64,000 bases of DNA from Gammaproteobacteria bacterium (GTDB lineage Bacteria > Pseudomonadota > Gammaproteobacteria > JAABTG01). A program made the position numbers and the translations under genes. The stretch is taken from NCBI GenBank assembly GCA_034522055.1, contig JAXHLS010000006.1, forward strand, positions 1,088,790-1,152,789. Reading direction: 5' to 3'. Shown here piece by piece: positions 20,167 to 27,780 of the stretch (the stretch's first letter is position 1; each line of letters begins with the position of its first letter). The notes beneath the pieces were generated by a model. The model ran no database searches. It was given only the letters and a program-made list of their open reading frames with translations, and was not told the DNA's origin.

Positions 20167-21375
20167 ATGTGGACACAATTCCTTCTCTCCGGCTTCGGGC
20201 TCGCCCTGGTTCTGGGCGCCGTCGCCCACAAGACCAATTTCTGCACCATGGGGGCCGTCTCCGACTGGGTGAACATGGGTGACACCGGGCGCATGAGGGC
20301 CTGGCTGCTGGCCATATTCACCGCCATGCTCGGGGTCATGGTGCTGGAGGCCACCATGGCCGTGGACATGACCATGACGGCGAATAACGCCGAGTCCTTC
20401 CCTCCCGTGCGCACCGGTAATTTCGTGTGGCTGCGCCATCTGCTGGGAGGCCTCATCTTCGGCGTGGGCATGACCCTGGCCAGCGGTTGCGGCAACAAGA
20501 CCCTGGTGCGCATCGGCGGCGGCAACCTGAAGTCCGGGGTGGTGTTCCTCGCCATAGCCTTTTCCGCCTATATCATGGTCTACACCAACTTCGATTACGT
20601 CGTTTTCCTGCAGTGGATGGAGCCCCTGGGCATCGACCTCACCCGTCACGGCGGCGGCAGCCAGGAACTCGGTTCCATCATCGCCGGCATGTTCGGGGCG
20701 AGCAGCGGTTTCGGCATGCACCTGCTGCTCGGCGGCATCATCGTCACCCTGGTGCTGCCCCGCATCTTCACGCGGGAGTTCCTGGCCACCCCGGACAACG
20801 TCATCGCCGGCATCGTCATCGGTCTGCTGGTGGTGAGCGGCTGGTACGTGAGCGCCGGCCCCCTGGGGCAGGCCCTGCTCGAAGAGGCCGCCTTCATGGA
20901 TCAGAGGCCCCAGGCCCTGGGTGCCCAGTCCTTCACCTTCGTGGCCCCCGCCTCCCATTTTCTCCACTATCTGGGCAGCGGCTTCGAGACCCGTCTCCTC
21001 ACCTTCGCCCTGATGGTGGGCCTGGGAGTGGCGGTGGGCTCCTTCGCCTATGCCATGGTCCAGCGCAGCTTCCGCTTCGAGTGGTTCGCCGACTGGCGCG
21101 ACTTCGCCGCCCACCTCGCCGGTGGGCTGCTCATGGGGGTGGGCGGCGTACTCGGCCTCGGCTGCACCTTCGGCCAGGCCATCACCGGCACCTCCACCCT
21201 GGCAGTGGGCTCCTTCGTCACCTTCGGGGGCATCGTCTACGGCGCGGCCCTGACCATGAAGATCCAGTACTACGCCATGCTCTACGAGGATGCCCCCTTC
21301 AAAGAGGTCGCCCTCACCGCCCTGGTGGAGATGCGAACCCTGCCGCGCAAGTACCGGCGGCTGGAGGCGCTGTAG
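20167..21375 (+). CDS. YeeE/YedE family (TsuA-like) thiosulfate or sulfur transporter
   Basis: This 402-residue integral membrane protein has two related halves, each with a glycine-rich membrane motif and a conserved cysteine: Cys26 in NFCTMGAVSDW, Cys108 in ASGCGNKTLVR and Cys333 in GLGCTFGQAITG. In the characterised YeeE (TsuA) proteins three such cysteines relay thiosulfate across the inner membrane. About nine to ten hydrophobic segments are visible. It stands alone, without a TusA partner (TsuB) next to it. Thiosulfate is the probable cargo by family, but related YedE proteins may carry other sulfur or selenium species. Confidence 0.88.
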   Translation: MWTQFLLSGFGLALVLGAVAHKTNFCTMGAVSDWVNMGDTGRMRAWLLAIFTAMLGVMVLEATMAVDMTMTANNAESFPPVRTGNFVWLRHLLGGLIFGVGMTLASGCGNKTLVRIGGGNLKSGVVFLAIAFSAYIMVYTNFDYVVFLQWMEPLGIDLTRHGGGSQELGSIIAGMFGASSGFGMHLLLGGIIVTLVLPRIFTREFLATPDNVIAGIVIGLLVVSGWYVSAGPLGQALLEEAAFMDQRPQALGAQSFTFVAPASHFLHYLGSGFETRLLTFALMVGLGVAVGSFAYAMVQRSFRFEWFADWRDFAAHLAGGLLMGVGGVLGLGCTFGQAITGTSTLAVGSFVTFGGIVYGAALTMKIQYYAMLYEDAPFKEVALTALVEMRTLPRKYRRLEAL

Positions 21376-21645
21376 CCAGAAAACATTATCTCTCACAGAG
21401 GCACGGAGGCGCAGAGAAACAAGACTAGAGCGCATTGCTTTCCGTTGGTTATGCGGAATAGGGATCTCTCGCCACGGCCGCCATTCAGACCCAGCCACCT
21501 GTCTTTCTCCGTGCCTCCGTGAGAGACTAAATATTGCAGGCCTGTTCAATATCCCGCGCCCCCGGGGACAAGACGAACGGCATCTGGTACCAGGGTTGAT
21601 CCTGACTTGGCGCGCTTGGCGATCTTGGCGAGAGAAACAATCCCA
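21376..21645. repeat. Intergenic inverted repeat of GAGGCACGGAG type
   Basis: Two arms, TCTCACAGAGGCACGGAG (from 21391) and its inverse ending CTCCGTGCCTCCGTGAGAGA (about 21507-21526), enclose some 90 bases. This is an interspersed palindromic element without a coding frame. It separates the transporter from the convergent glycosyltransferase gene. Confidence 0.6.
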
Positions 21646-22776
21646 TCACAATGCCGTAGACAAGGGCGACGTAGTGCCACCCCTCATCACCTCTTCAAAC
21701 AAGGCCCCATAGCGCGACGCCAGCCGCGACAATCGCCAGGCTTCCGGGGCCGCTGCCTGCTCCCCGGCCCGCAGCATGCCCATCAAGCACGCGGCCGCCG
21801 CCTCGGCCTCCCGCTGCGGGTCGTGGGGGTGGCTCTCGTAGAGCTGGGCCGCCGGCACGTATTCCGGATAGGCGAGACGATGCGGCGCCAGGGCCAGGCA
21901 GCCGGCGGCCATGGCCTCCAGCATGGACAGCCCCTGGAAGTCATGCAGGGCAGTGGATAGCACCACATCGGCACGGGCCAGCAAGGCATCGTAGTCGCTC
22001 CGGCGTTCCATGAAGCCCCAGTGCACCAGGCGCCGGCCATGACGTTCGCGAATGGCGGCGAAGGCCGGTGGCCGGGACCGAAACTGTTCACCCACGACGC
22101 TCAACCTGAAATCCAGCCCCCGGTTCTCCAGGGCCTCCAGCAGACTCAGCAGCCGTTCCGGACCCTTGTCGTACTCCCAGCGGTGATTCCACAGCAGATG
22201 CGGCCGTGCCGTGTCCAAGGGACTCTCACGGGTCATGAACAGGTGGTCTTCCACCGGCACCGGCAGCACCTGGCTCTTGTTCCGGAGGTCGTCCAGCAGG
22301 CCCCGGGGCACGGCGTCCGGCATCCGGTCGAGGAATTCATTCACGCCGTCGAGGAAGCTCTCGAGGTTCCATGCACTGTTGAACAACACGACATCGGCGG
22401 CCACCGCGGCCGACAGGTTCACCATGCGCGGCTCGGCGCTGGTATGCTGGCGATGGGTTGTCGGATAGGCGAACTGGTTCTCGTGCATATAGAGCACACT
22501 GGGGGTAGAGGCCAGGCCGGGGAAGAACCCCTTGATGACCGCCAGGTCCACCATGGAGGTGGCAACCACCAGGTCCCAGCGCCCGGACATGGCGGGTTCC
22601 TCCAGCCAGGACAACGCATTACCGCGGATCCGCCAGCGGAAATGCCGGGGTGGCAGGGCCAGGACCTGCCAGTGGTACGCGGACAGGGTGGCGGTCAACT
22701 GTTCACGCCAGCGACGATGGCTGGCCGCATCATAGGCGGAGAGCAGGAGAATGCGGGATGGCTTCGCGGGATCCAT
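21646..22776 (-). CDS. GTDC1-like glycosyltransferase (DUF3524; tRNA-queuosine mannosyltransferase family)
   Basis: The N-terminal half has the DUF3524 signature: ILLLSAYDAASHRRW, LALPPRHFRWRIRGNAL, a YMHENQFAYP segment and LFNSAWNLESFL. The C-terminal half is a GT4-type nucleotide-sugar domain with LLWNHRWEYDKGPERLL and DVVLSTALHDFQGLSMLEAMAAG. The vertebrate member GTDC1 (QTMAN) mannosylates queuosine in tRNA-Asp; whether bacterial members do the same is not shown here. The start at 22776 is chosen for its upstream GAAGG and the length of about 376 residues; an in-frame ATG at 22854 is an alternative. No queuosine genes are nearby. Confidence 0.8.
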   Translation of the reverse strand: MDPAKPSRILLLSAYDAASHRRWREQLTATLSAYHWQVLALPPRHFRWRIRGNALSWLEEPAMSGRWDLVVATSMVDLAVIKGFFPGLASTPSVLYMHENQFAYPTTHRQHTSAEPRMVNLSAAVAADVVLFNSAWNLESFLDGVNEFLDRMPDAVPRGLLDDLRNKSQVLPVPVEDHLFMTRESPLDTARPHLLWNHRWEYDKGPERLLSLLEALENRGLDFRLSVVGEQFRSRPPAFAAIRERHGRRLVHWGFMERRSDYDALLARADVVLSTALHDFQGLSMLEAMAAGCLALAPHRLAYPEYVPAAQLYESHPHDPQREAEAAAACLMGMLRAGEQAAAPEAWRLSRLASRYGALFEEVMRGGTTSPLSTAL

Positions 22777-22907
22777 GGGGAGGCCTTCGAGGGGCGCTGT
22801 CGGTGCCCGGAGAACGGTCAGGTCAGTTTCCGGCTCGGTGCGATTGCAAGACATGGAGTGGGTGAACCCGCCACCAGGTTGTCAAATCGGTTGCGGTGGT
22901 TACAATC

Positions 22908-23108
22908 TTAACTCTCATGGCGATACGCGCCACCCGAAATGATGAAAGAGGAGCGCGTATCGCCATGTTCGTTCCCTCACCCCATCCCTGTACTCCGGGC
23001 ATCCTGCCCTTCGCCCTGCGGGCCGCGCCGAGGCGCGTTCAAATCCGTTCCCGACGGATTTGTCCCAGAGGGAGAGGGGGAGTTCGTGCTTCGCGACTTT
23101 CACCTTAA
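22908..23108. mobile_element. TTAA-bounded non-coding element, long form (201 bp), copy 1
   Basis: It starts TTAACTCTCATGGCGATACG and ends GCGACTTTCACCTTAA, with TTAA at both ends. Inside is a palindrome CATGGCGATACGCG...CGCGTATCGCCATG and a CCCTCACCCCATCCC segment. A further 70 or so bases in the middle distinguish the long from the short form. No protein is encoded. Three relatives are in the window at 34068, 45436 and 53180. It looks like a miniature inverted-repeat transposable element. Confidence 0.65.
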
Positions 23109-23152
23109 CAATCACATTAATGTTTAATCCTCCAGGGACGATATTACAAGCC

Positions 23153-23926
23153 ATGAAGATGCCCCAGGATTTTCGCGAACTGACCTGTGCCGAGTGCGCG
23201 GGAGGCGCCGGCCTAGACTTCCATTTCACCATGGCCTTTCAGCCCATCGTGGACGTCTCCAACCGGGAGGTCTTCGCCTACGAGGCCCTGGTGCGCGGCC
23301 CCGGCAACGAGCCGGCCGGGGACGTATTCAGCAACGTCAACGACGCCAACCGCTACCGCTTCGACCAGGCCTGCCGCATCAAGGCCATTCGCCTCGCCGC
23401 CGAACTCGCCATACCGTGTCTCCTCAGCATCAACTTCATGCCCAACGCCGTCTACCGCCCGGAACTCTGCATCCGCACCACCCTGGCGGCGGCCACCACC
23501 TACGGCTTTCCCATCGAACGCATCATCTTCGAGGTCACCGAAGGCGAGCGGGTGACCGACCACGAGCACCTGCGGGGCATCATCCAGCACTACCAGCAGC
23601 GGGGATTCCTCACCGCCATCGACGACTTCGGTGCCGGTCATTCCGGACTCAATCTGCTGGCGGATTTCCAGCCCGACATCGTCAAGCTGGACATGGCCCT
23701 CATCCGCGGTATCGACGCCGATAGAATCCGTCAGGCCATCACCCGGGGCATCGTGCAGTTCTGTAAGGAAATGTCCATTCGTATCATCGCCGAAGGTGTC
23801 GAGACCCGCGAGGAGTTGGCCTGCCTCGAAGACGCCGGCATCACCCTGTTCCAGGGCTTTCACTTCGCCAGACCGGCATTTCAGGCCCTGCCGCCGATAC
23901 CCCCCGACGCCTTCGGCAATGCTTAG
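23153..23926 (+). CDS. EAL-domain cyclic-di-GMP phosphodiesterase (probable)
   Basis: This is a stand-alone EAL domain of 257 residues with a short N-terminal leader containing CAECAGG (a CxxC pair). All usual catalytic and metal positions appear present: YEALVRG, INFMPNAVY, FEVTEGERV, AIDDFGAGHSGL, DIVKLDMALI, IAEGVETREEL and the final FQGFHFARP. It therefore probably hydrolyses c-di-GMP to pGpG. Similar EAL proteins follow BLUF light-sensing domains, but none is fused here. The stop at 23926 lies immediately before a GTAG-type palindrome. Confidence 0.88.
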   Translation: MKMPQDFRELTCAECAGGAGLDFHFTMAFQPIVDVSNREVFAYEALVRGPGNEPAGDVFSNVNDANRYRFDQACRIKAIRLAAELAIPCLLSINFMPNAVYRPELCIRTTLAAATTYGFPIERIIFEVTEGERVTDHEHLRGIIQHYQQRGFLTAIDDFGAGHSGLNLLADFQPDIVKLDMALIRGIDADRIRQAITRGIVQFCKEMSIRIIAEGVETREELACLEDAGITLFQGFHFARPAFQALPPIPPDAFGNA

Positions 23927-24350
23927 GTGTCGGGCTGAAGCCCGACCTACAAATACACCACCACCGCCGGTTCCCGCGGCACGGATGTAGGTCGGTTGCT
24001 CCTGGCAACCGACATCCCGCCCGCCACCCGCCGGGATCCCGTCGGCTGCCAGGAGCATGGTAGGTTGGGGTGAGCTCGCGAACCCCAACGATTGTTGTCG
24101 AATTCATGGTCATGTTGGGGTTCGTTCCTCACCCCAGCCTACGCGCTCCCCCACCGCCCGTTCCTTCGGCACGGATGTAGGTCGGAATTCATCCCGACAT
24201 CCGGCCGCACACCATGCTCCCACGCCGGGTTGGAATCCCCATCGGCGGACTCCTCCCTGACCTTCTCCCTTTTCGCGTCATTTCGCGTCTTTCGCGGTTA
24301 CGCTTTTTCGCGGTTACGCTTTTAGTAGGTCGGGATTCATCCCGACATCC
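23927..24350. repeat. Mosaic of GTAG-headed palindromes
   Basis: In order: a GTCGGGCTGAAGCCCGAC hairpin (23928), a stem CGGTTGC hairpin (near 23987), a stem CGGCTGCC hairpin cut off in its loop (24038-24056), an inverted dimer of GTTGGGGT hairpins (24059-24146), a GGTCGGAATTCATCCCGAC hairpin (24180), TTTCGCGT sequences (24268-24318) and a further GGTCGGGATTCATCCCGAC hairpin (24325). No gene is seen. The broken palindrome at 24056 shows that one repeat type has interrupted another. Confidence 0.8.
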
Positions 24351-24366
24351 AGACGCATGGGGTAAC

Positions 24367-24768
24367 ATGGTGGCCATGAATCATCCCCCTACCCACCCAT
24401 CGCATCCCGACTCCCTTCATCACACCGTGAGCGACATCCTGCACCGTTGGGGCCTGTCCCGCAGCGAGTGCGACGCCCTCCTCAGTGGTGGCGATCGACG
24501 CAGCCGGCGGCGCGCCAGGAAAGCTGGCGACTCCTGCGTGTTGACGGAAACCCAGCGCATGGAGCGCATCCAGCACATCATCGCCATCGACCGCACGGTG
24601 TCCCAAACCTTTCCCCAATCTCCCCTCCTTGCAGACCTCTGGATCACCACACCCAATCCCATGCTGGGAGACATGACGCCCCTCCAGGTGATCCTGGAAC
24701 ACGGCATCGAAGGCATGATCTCGATCAGGCGGATGCTCGACGGCAACGGCTGCTGGGGTGGTATTTAA
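24367..24768 (+). CDS. DUF2384 (MbcA/ParS toxin-binding) antitoxin-like protein, orphan
   Basis: The 133-residue protein ends in a toxin-binding domain of the MbcA/ParS/Xre class, recognisable from WITTPNPMLGDMTPLQVILEHGIEGMISIRRML. The N-terminal half has a helical segment (SDILHRWGLSRSECDALL) that could be a weak helix-turn-helix. Partners of this domain are normally RES-domain NAD-degrading toxins; none is next to it. An alternative start three codons on (24376) is possible. It may be a solitary regulator or the survivor of a lost pair. Confidence 0.7.
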   Translation: MVAMNHPPTHPSHPDSLHHTVSDILHRWGLSRSECDALLSGGDRRSRRRARKAGDSCVLTETQRMERIQHIIAIDRTVSQTFPQSPLLADLWITTPNPMLGDMTPLQVILEHGIEGMISIRRMLDGNGCWGGI

Positions 24769-24942
24769 GCAAAATACGGTAAATAATCCGTACAAGAGAC
24801 AGCATAAAAAGTACGTGTATTTAAACATATATTTATATACTAAATAACCGCCTATCCAGGGCGCACGGACAACATAACCGAGGACCGCACGGTGGGGGAC
24901 CGCCGGCCTTGGAACGAGGGGTAATGGAGTATGGAGGAAGGT
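24769..24942 (+). promoter_or_regulatory. AT-rich promoter region of the arsR-thiL2-mutH-btu run
   Basis: Bases 24775-24850 are strikingly AT-rich for this genome (runs such as TATTTAAACATATATTTATA) and sit just upstream of the ArsR-family gene. That marks the likely promoter and perhaps a DNA-bending or autoregulatory site. Exact -35 and -10 boxes cannot be fixed. Confidence 0.45.
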
Positions 24943-25296
24943 ATGAGTACGGTTTTTCCTGCGGTCGATCTGGATGCCCTCATCGCATCCCTGGCCAGCA
25001 ACGACCGGGAACTGGAACGCACCGCCGCGGCCATCAAGGCCATGGCTCATCCCTTGAGGCTGAAGCTGCTCTGTCTGCTGGGTCAGGGCGAGATGTCCGT
25101 ACAGAGCCTCACGGCCCATTTCACCAACACGTCCCAGAGCAACATTTCCCAGCATCTGTCCCAATTGCTGGAGCGCTCCGTGCTGGTGAATCGCAAGGCC
25201 GGCAATCAGGTCTTCTACCGCGTGCGGGATCAGAGCATCCTGGGCCTCATCCAGGCCATCAAGTCGAGTTTCTGCGACGAAGTGACTTATAACTGA
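24943..25296 (+). CDS. ArsR/SmtB-family transcriptional regulator
   Basis: This 117-residue protein has a winged helix: AIKAMAHPLRLKLLCLL, SVQSLTAHFTNTSQSNISQHLSQLLE as recognition helix, and LVNRKAGNQVFYRVRD as wing. The classic ELCVC metal site of ArsR is absent. The cysteines are at LLCLLG and near the C-terminus (SSFCDEV), so the signal may not be a metal. The ATG at 24943 is preferred because GGAGGAAGG lies just before it. It precedes the ThiL-like, mutH and transporter genes and may control them. Confidence 0.85.
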   Translation: MSTVFPAVDLDALIASLASNDRELERTAAAIKAMAHPLRLKLLCLLGQGEMSVQSLTAHFTNTSQSNISQHLSQLLERSVLVNRKAGNQVFYRVRDQSILGLIQAIKSSFCDEVTYN

Positions 25297-25347
25297 CGGC
25301 GACCATGCGCTGGCGTCGCGGGCGGCGGGGCGTATAAGCTCTGCGCC

Positions 25348-26256
25348 ATGTCCCTCGGCGAGTTCTCCATCATCGATGAATTCTTCACCCGCGTCGGAGC
25401 CCCGCGCAGCGACGTGGTGCTGGGCGTGGGGGATGACGGGGCATTGCTGGTGCCCCTCGATGATCACCGCCTGGTCACCGCCACCCGCACACTGCACCTG
25501 TCCGGCCCTTCCCTGCCGGATCCGTCCGTCCTCGCCCGAAGCCTGGTGGCCGGCGCCGCCATGGAGGTGGCCCTGCAGGGTGCCCGCCCGGCCTGGCTGA
25601 CCCTGGTGCTGACCCTGCCCGAGGCCGACGCCTCCTGGCTGGCGGGTTTTCGGCAGGGGCTGGACGGGATTACCGAGCACCTGGACCTTGCCCTGGTGGG
25701 TGGCGACACCACCCGGGGCCCTTGGCGCATCACGGTCATCGCCCATGGCCAGCGTCCCGATGCCCTGCCCGTCCCACCTGCCCCGACGGCCGGCGACATG
25801 GTGTACGTCACGGGGCACCTGGGCGCCCACGGCTTGGCCCTGCTGGACCGGCACGGCGAGATCCAGCTGCCCCGGGCGGCGCGGGAGCAGGCATACGCCG
25901 CCCTGGAAGATGAGCAACCGCCCGTGGAAGGCGCCCTGGCCCTTGCCGCCACCGCGAGCACCGTGGCCACCCTGGAGGACGGTCTCACCAACGCCCTTCA
26001 TATCCTTCTGGCCCCCCGCGACCTGGGTGTCACCATCTATTCGGACAACCTGCCCATGGCCCCGGAGTTGGCGCCCTACCTGGACTGGGTGGGCGGCCGG
26101 GAATTCCTGCTCCAGGCCAGCTCCGGTCTCGGTCTCGTCATCGTCGCGCCGGCCCCGCAACAGGCGCAGGTGGAGGCCCGGATGGCGGCCCACGGACTGG
26201 CCGCCACCTGGGTGGGCCTGGTGGAACGCCAGACGGGGGTGCGCCGGGGTGACTGA
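25348..26256 (+). CDS. Second ThiL homologue with complementary motif losses
   Basis: The N-terminus GEFSIIDEFFTRVGAPRSDV followed by GVGDDGAL (Asp29, Asp30) and the central VGGDTTRGPWRITV (Asp120) are typical of thiamine-monophosphate kinase. Three other sites have changed: the STDTLVEGxHF strand is TATRTLHLSG, the NLSDLAAMGA helix is MEVALQGA, and GG(D/E)DYEL is GGREFLLQ. The SDGL motif survives as EDGL. The homologue at 3689 shows the reverse pattern, keeping what is lost here. Its stop overlaps the mutH start by eight bases. It may be inactive alone, a partner subunit, or an enzyme with another substrate. Confidence 0.8.
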   Translation: MSLGEFSIIDEFFTRVGAPRSDVVLGVGDDGALLVPLDDHRLVTATRTLHLSGPSLPDPSVLARSLVAGAAMEVALQGARPAWLTLVLTLPEADASWLAGFRQGLDGITEHLDLALVGGDTTRGPWRITVIAHGQRPDALPVPPAPTAGDMVYVTGHLGAHGLALLDRHGEIQLPRAAREQAYAALEDEQPPVEGALALAATASTVATLEDGLTNALHILLAPRDLGVTIYSDNLPMAPELAPYLDWVGGREFLLQASSGLGLVIVAPAPQQAQVEARMAAHGLAATWVGLVERQTGVRRGD

Positions 26257-26932
26257 GGCCACCGCCCCCACGGCCCCGCCCGCCAGCGAGACCGAGTTGC
26301 TGGCGCGTGCCCACGCCATCGCCGGTCTCAGCCTCGCGGAACTCGCCAACCGTTACGACACTCCCCTCCCCGCCGATACCCGCAGCGGCAAGGGCTGGTC
26401 GGGACAGCTGCTGGAGCGGGTGTTGGGGGCCACCGCAGGCGCCCTCGCGGAACCGGACTTCCAGGCTCTGGGGGTGGAGATGAAGACCCTGCCCCTGGCC
26501 GCCTCGGGACGACCGCGGGAATCCACCTACGTGTGCACCGTACCCCTGGACGGCGGCGCCGAGCCCGGCTGGGAGGCCTCCTGGGTGCACCGCAAGCTGG
26601 CCCGGGTGCTGTGGCTGCCGGTGGAGGGCGACCCCGCCATTCCCCTGCCCCGCCGCCGTGTCGGCACCGCCCTCCTGTGGAGCCCCGAGGCCGACCTCGA
26701 GGCGGCCCTGCGCACGGACTGGGAAGAACTCATGGAGCGGGTGGTGATGGGCGAGGTGGACCAACTGAGCGCCCACCTCGGCACCTACCTGCAGATCCGC
26801 CCCAAGGGCGCCGACGGCCGTGCCCTGACCCGCGCCGTAGGGACCGACGGGGCGCCGGTGCTCACCCTGCCCCGCGGCTTCTATCTGCGCACCGCCTTCA
26901 CCAACGAGATCCTGCGGCGTCACTACCTGTGA
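26249..26932 (+). CDS. mutH: DNA mismatch repair endonuclease MutH
   Basis: MutH nicks the unmethylated strand at hemimethylated GATC sites after MutS-MutL activation. The 227-residue protein starts with GTG and has the catalytic triad Asp70, Glu77, Lys79 in EPDFQALGVEMKT, at the same numbering as the E. coli enzyme. The helix region SGKGWSGQLLERVLGA and the C-terminal RPKGAD...RGFYLRTAFTNEIL are also typical. MutH implies a Dam methylase elsewhere in the genome. It overlaps both its neighbours by a few bases, an unusual place for mutH. Confidence 0.95.
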   Translation: MTEATAPTAPPASETELLARAHAIAGLSLAELANRYDTPLPADTRSGKGWSGQLLERVLGATAGALAEPDFQALGVEMKTLPLAASGRPRESTYVCTVPLDGGAEPGWEASWVHRKLARVLWLPVEGDPAIPLPRRRVGTALLWSPEADLEAALRTDWEELMERVVMGEVDQLSAHLGTYLQIRPKGADGRALTRAVGTDGAPVLTLPRGFYLRTAFTNEILRRHYL

Positions 26933-27780
26933 GGGTCGGCCCTGACATCCCGCGCCGCGCGGTAATCCTCGCGGCCCTGCTGCTGGCGGCGGTCGGCGCG
27001 AACGGCACCGCGGTCGCCGCGCCGTCGCGGGTGGCCTCCATGAACCTGTGCACCGACGTGCTGCTCTACGAACTGGCCGCGGCGGCGCAAATCGCCTCCC
27101 TCAGTCACCTCGCCGTGGATCCCCTGGTGTCCTACTACGAAGCGAGTATGCGGGACTTTCCCATCAATCACGGCCACGCCGAGGAACTGCTCGCCCTCGC
27201 GCCCGACCTGGTGCTCGCCAGCGGCTTCTCTCCCTCCCCCAGCCTGCGCCTGCTGGAGCGCCAGGGGATCCCGGTGGCGGTCATCGCCTCACCCCAAAGC
27301 CTCGCGGCGCTGCCGGACCTGTACCGGGACACGGCCCGGCTGCTGGGCCGGCCGCAACAGGGCGAGGCCTACGCCCGGCGCCTCGCCGCCCTCGCCGCCG
27401 CCGCCCGGGCGCCCGCCGCCGGTCCCCGCGCCGTGGTGTTCCAAGCCAACGGGCTCACCTACGGCGCCGACACCCTGGCGGACGACGTGCTGCGGGCCGC
27501 GGGCCTGCGCAACCTCGCCGCCGAGCAGGGCCTGGAAGGCGCCGGCTACCTGTCCCTGGAGGAATTGCTCCACGGCCGTCCCGAAGTAGTGGTGCTGGGC
27601 GCCCATCAGGGCTGGCCCAGTCGCGGCCAGGCCCTGTTGGAGCACCCGGTGTTCCGCCGTTACGTGAAGACCGCCACGGCACCGCGGCTGGTGAACCTGC
27701 CCGAACGCTTCTGGGCCTGTCCGGGTCACTACCTGGTGGAAGCGGTGGAGCGCCTGCAGCGCGCGGCATCGCCCCCATGA
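26929..27780 (+). CDS. Periplasmic substrate-binding protein of a BtuF/FepB-type ABC importer
   Basis: A GTG start inside the mutH end gives a signal peptide (hydrophobic ILAALLLAAVGA core, cleavage near AVAA-PS). The mature protein has the type III binding fold: VASMNLCTDVLLYEL, NHGHAEELLALAPDLVLAS, LERQGIPVAVI, a long connecting helix, and LSLEELLHGRPEVVVLG. The family binds cobalamin, haem or iron-siderophores. Cobalamin is possible but not proven; no cobalamin riboswitch is seen in this run. It is followed by the permease and ATPase with overlapping stops and starts. Confidence 0.88.
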   Translation: MRVGPDIPRRAVILAALLLAAVGANGTAVAAPSRVASMNLCTDVLLYELAAAAQIASLSHLAVDPLVSYYEASMRDFPINHGHAEELLALAPDLVLASGFSPSPSLRLLERQGIPVAVIASPQSLAALPDLYRDTARLLGRPQQGEAYARRLAALAAAARAPAAGPRAVVFQANGLTYGADTLADDVLRAAGLRNLAAEQGLEGAGYLSLEELLHGRPEVVVLGAHQGWPSRGQALLEHPVFRRYVKTATAPRLVNLPERFWACPGHYLVEAVERLQRAASPP

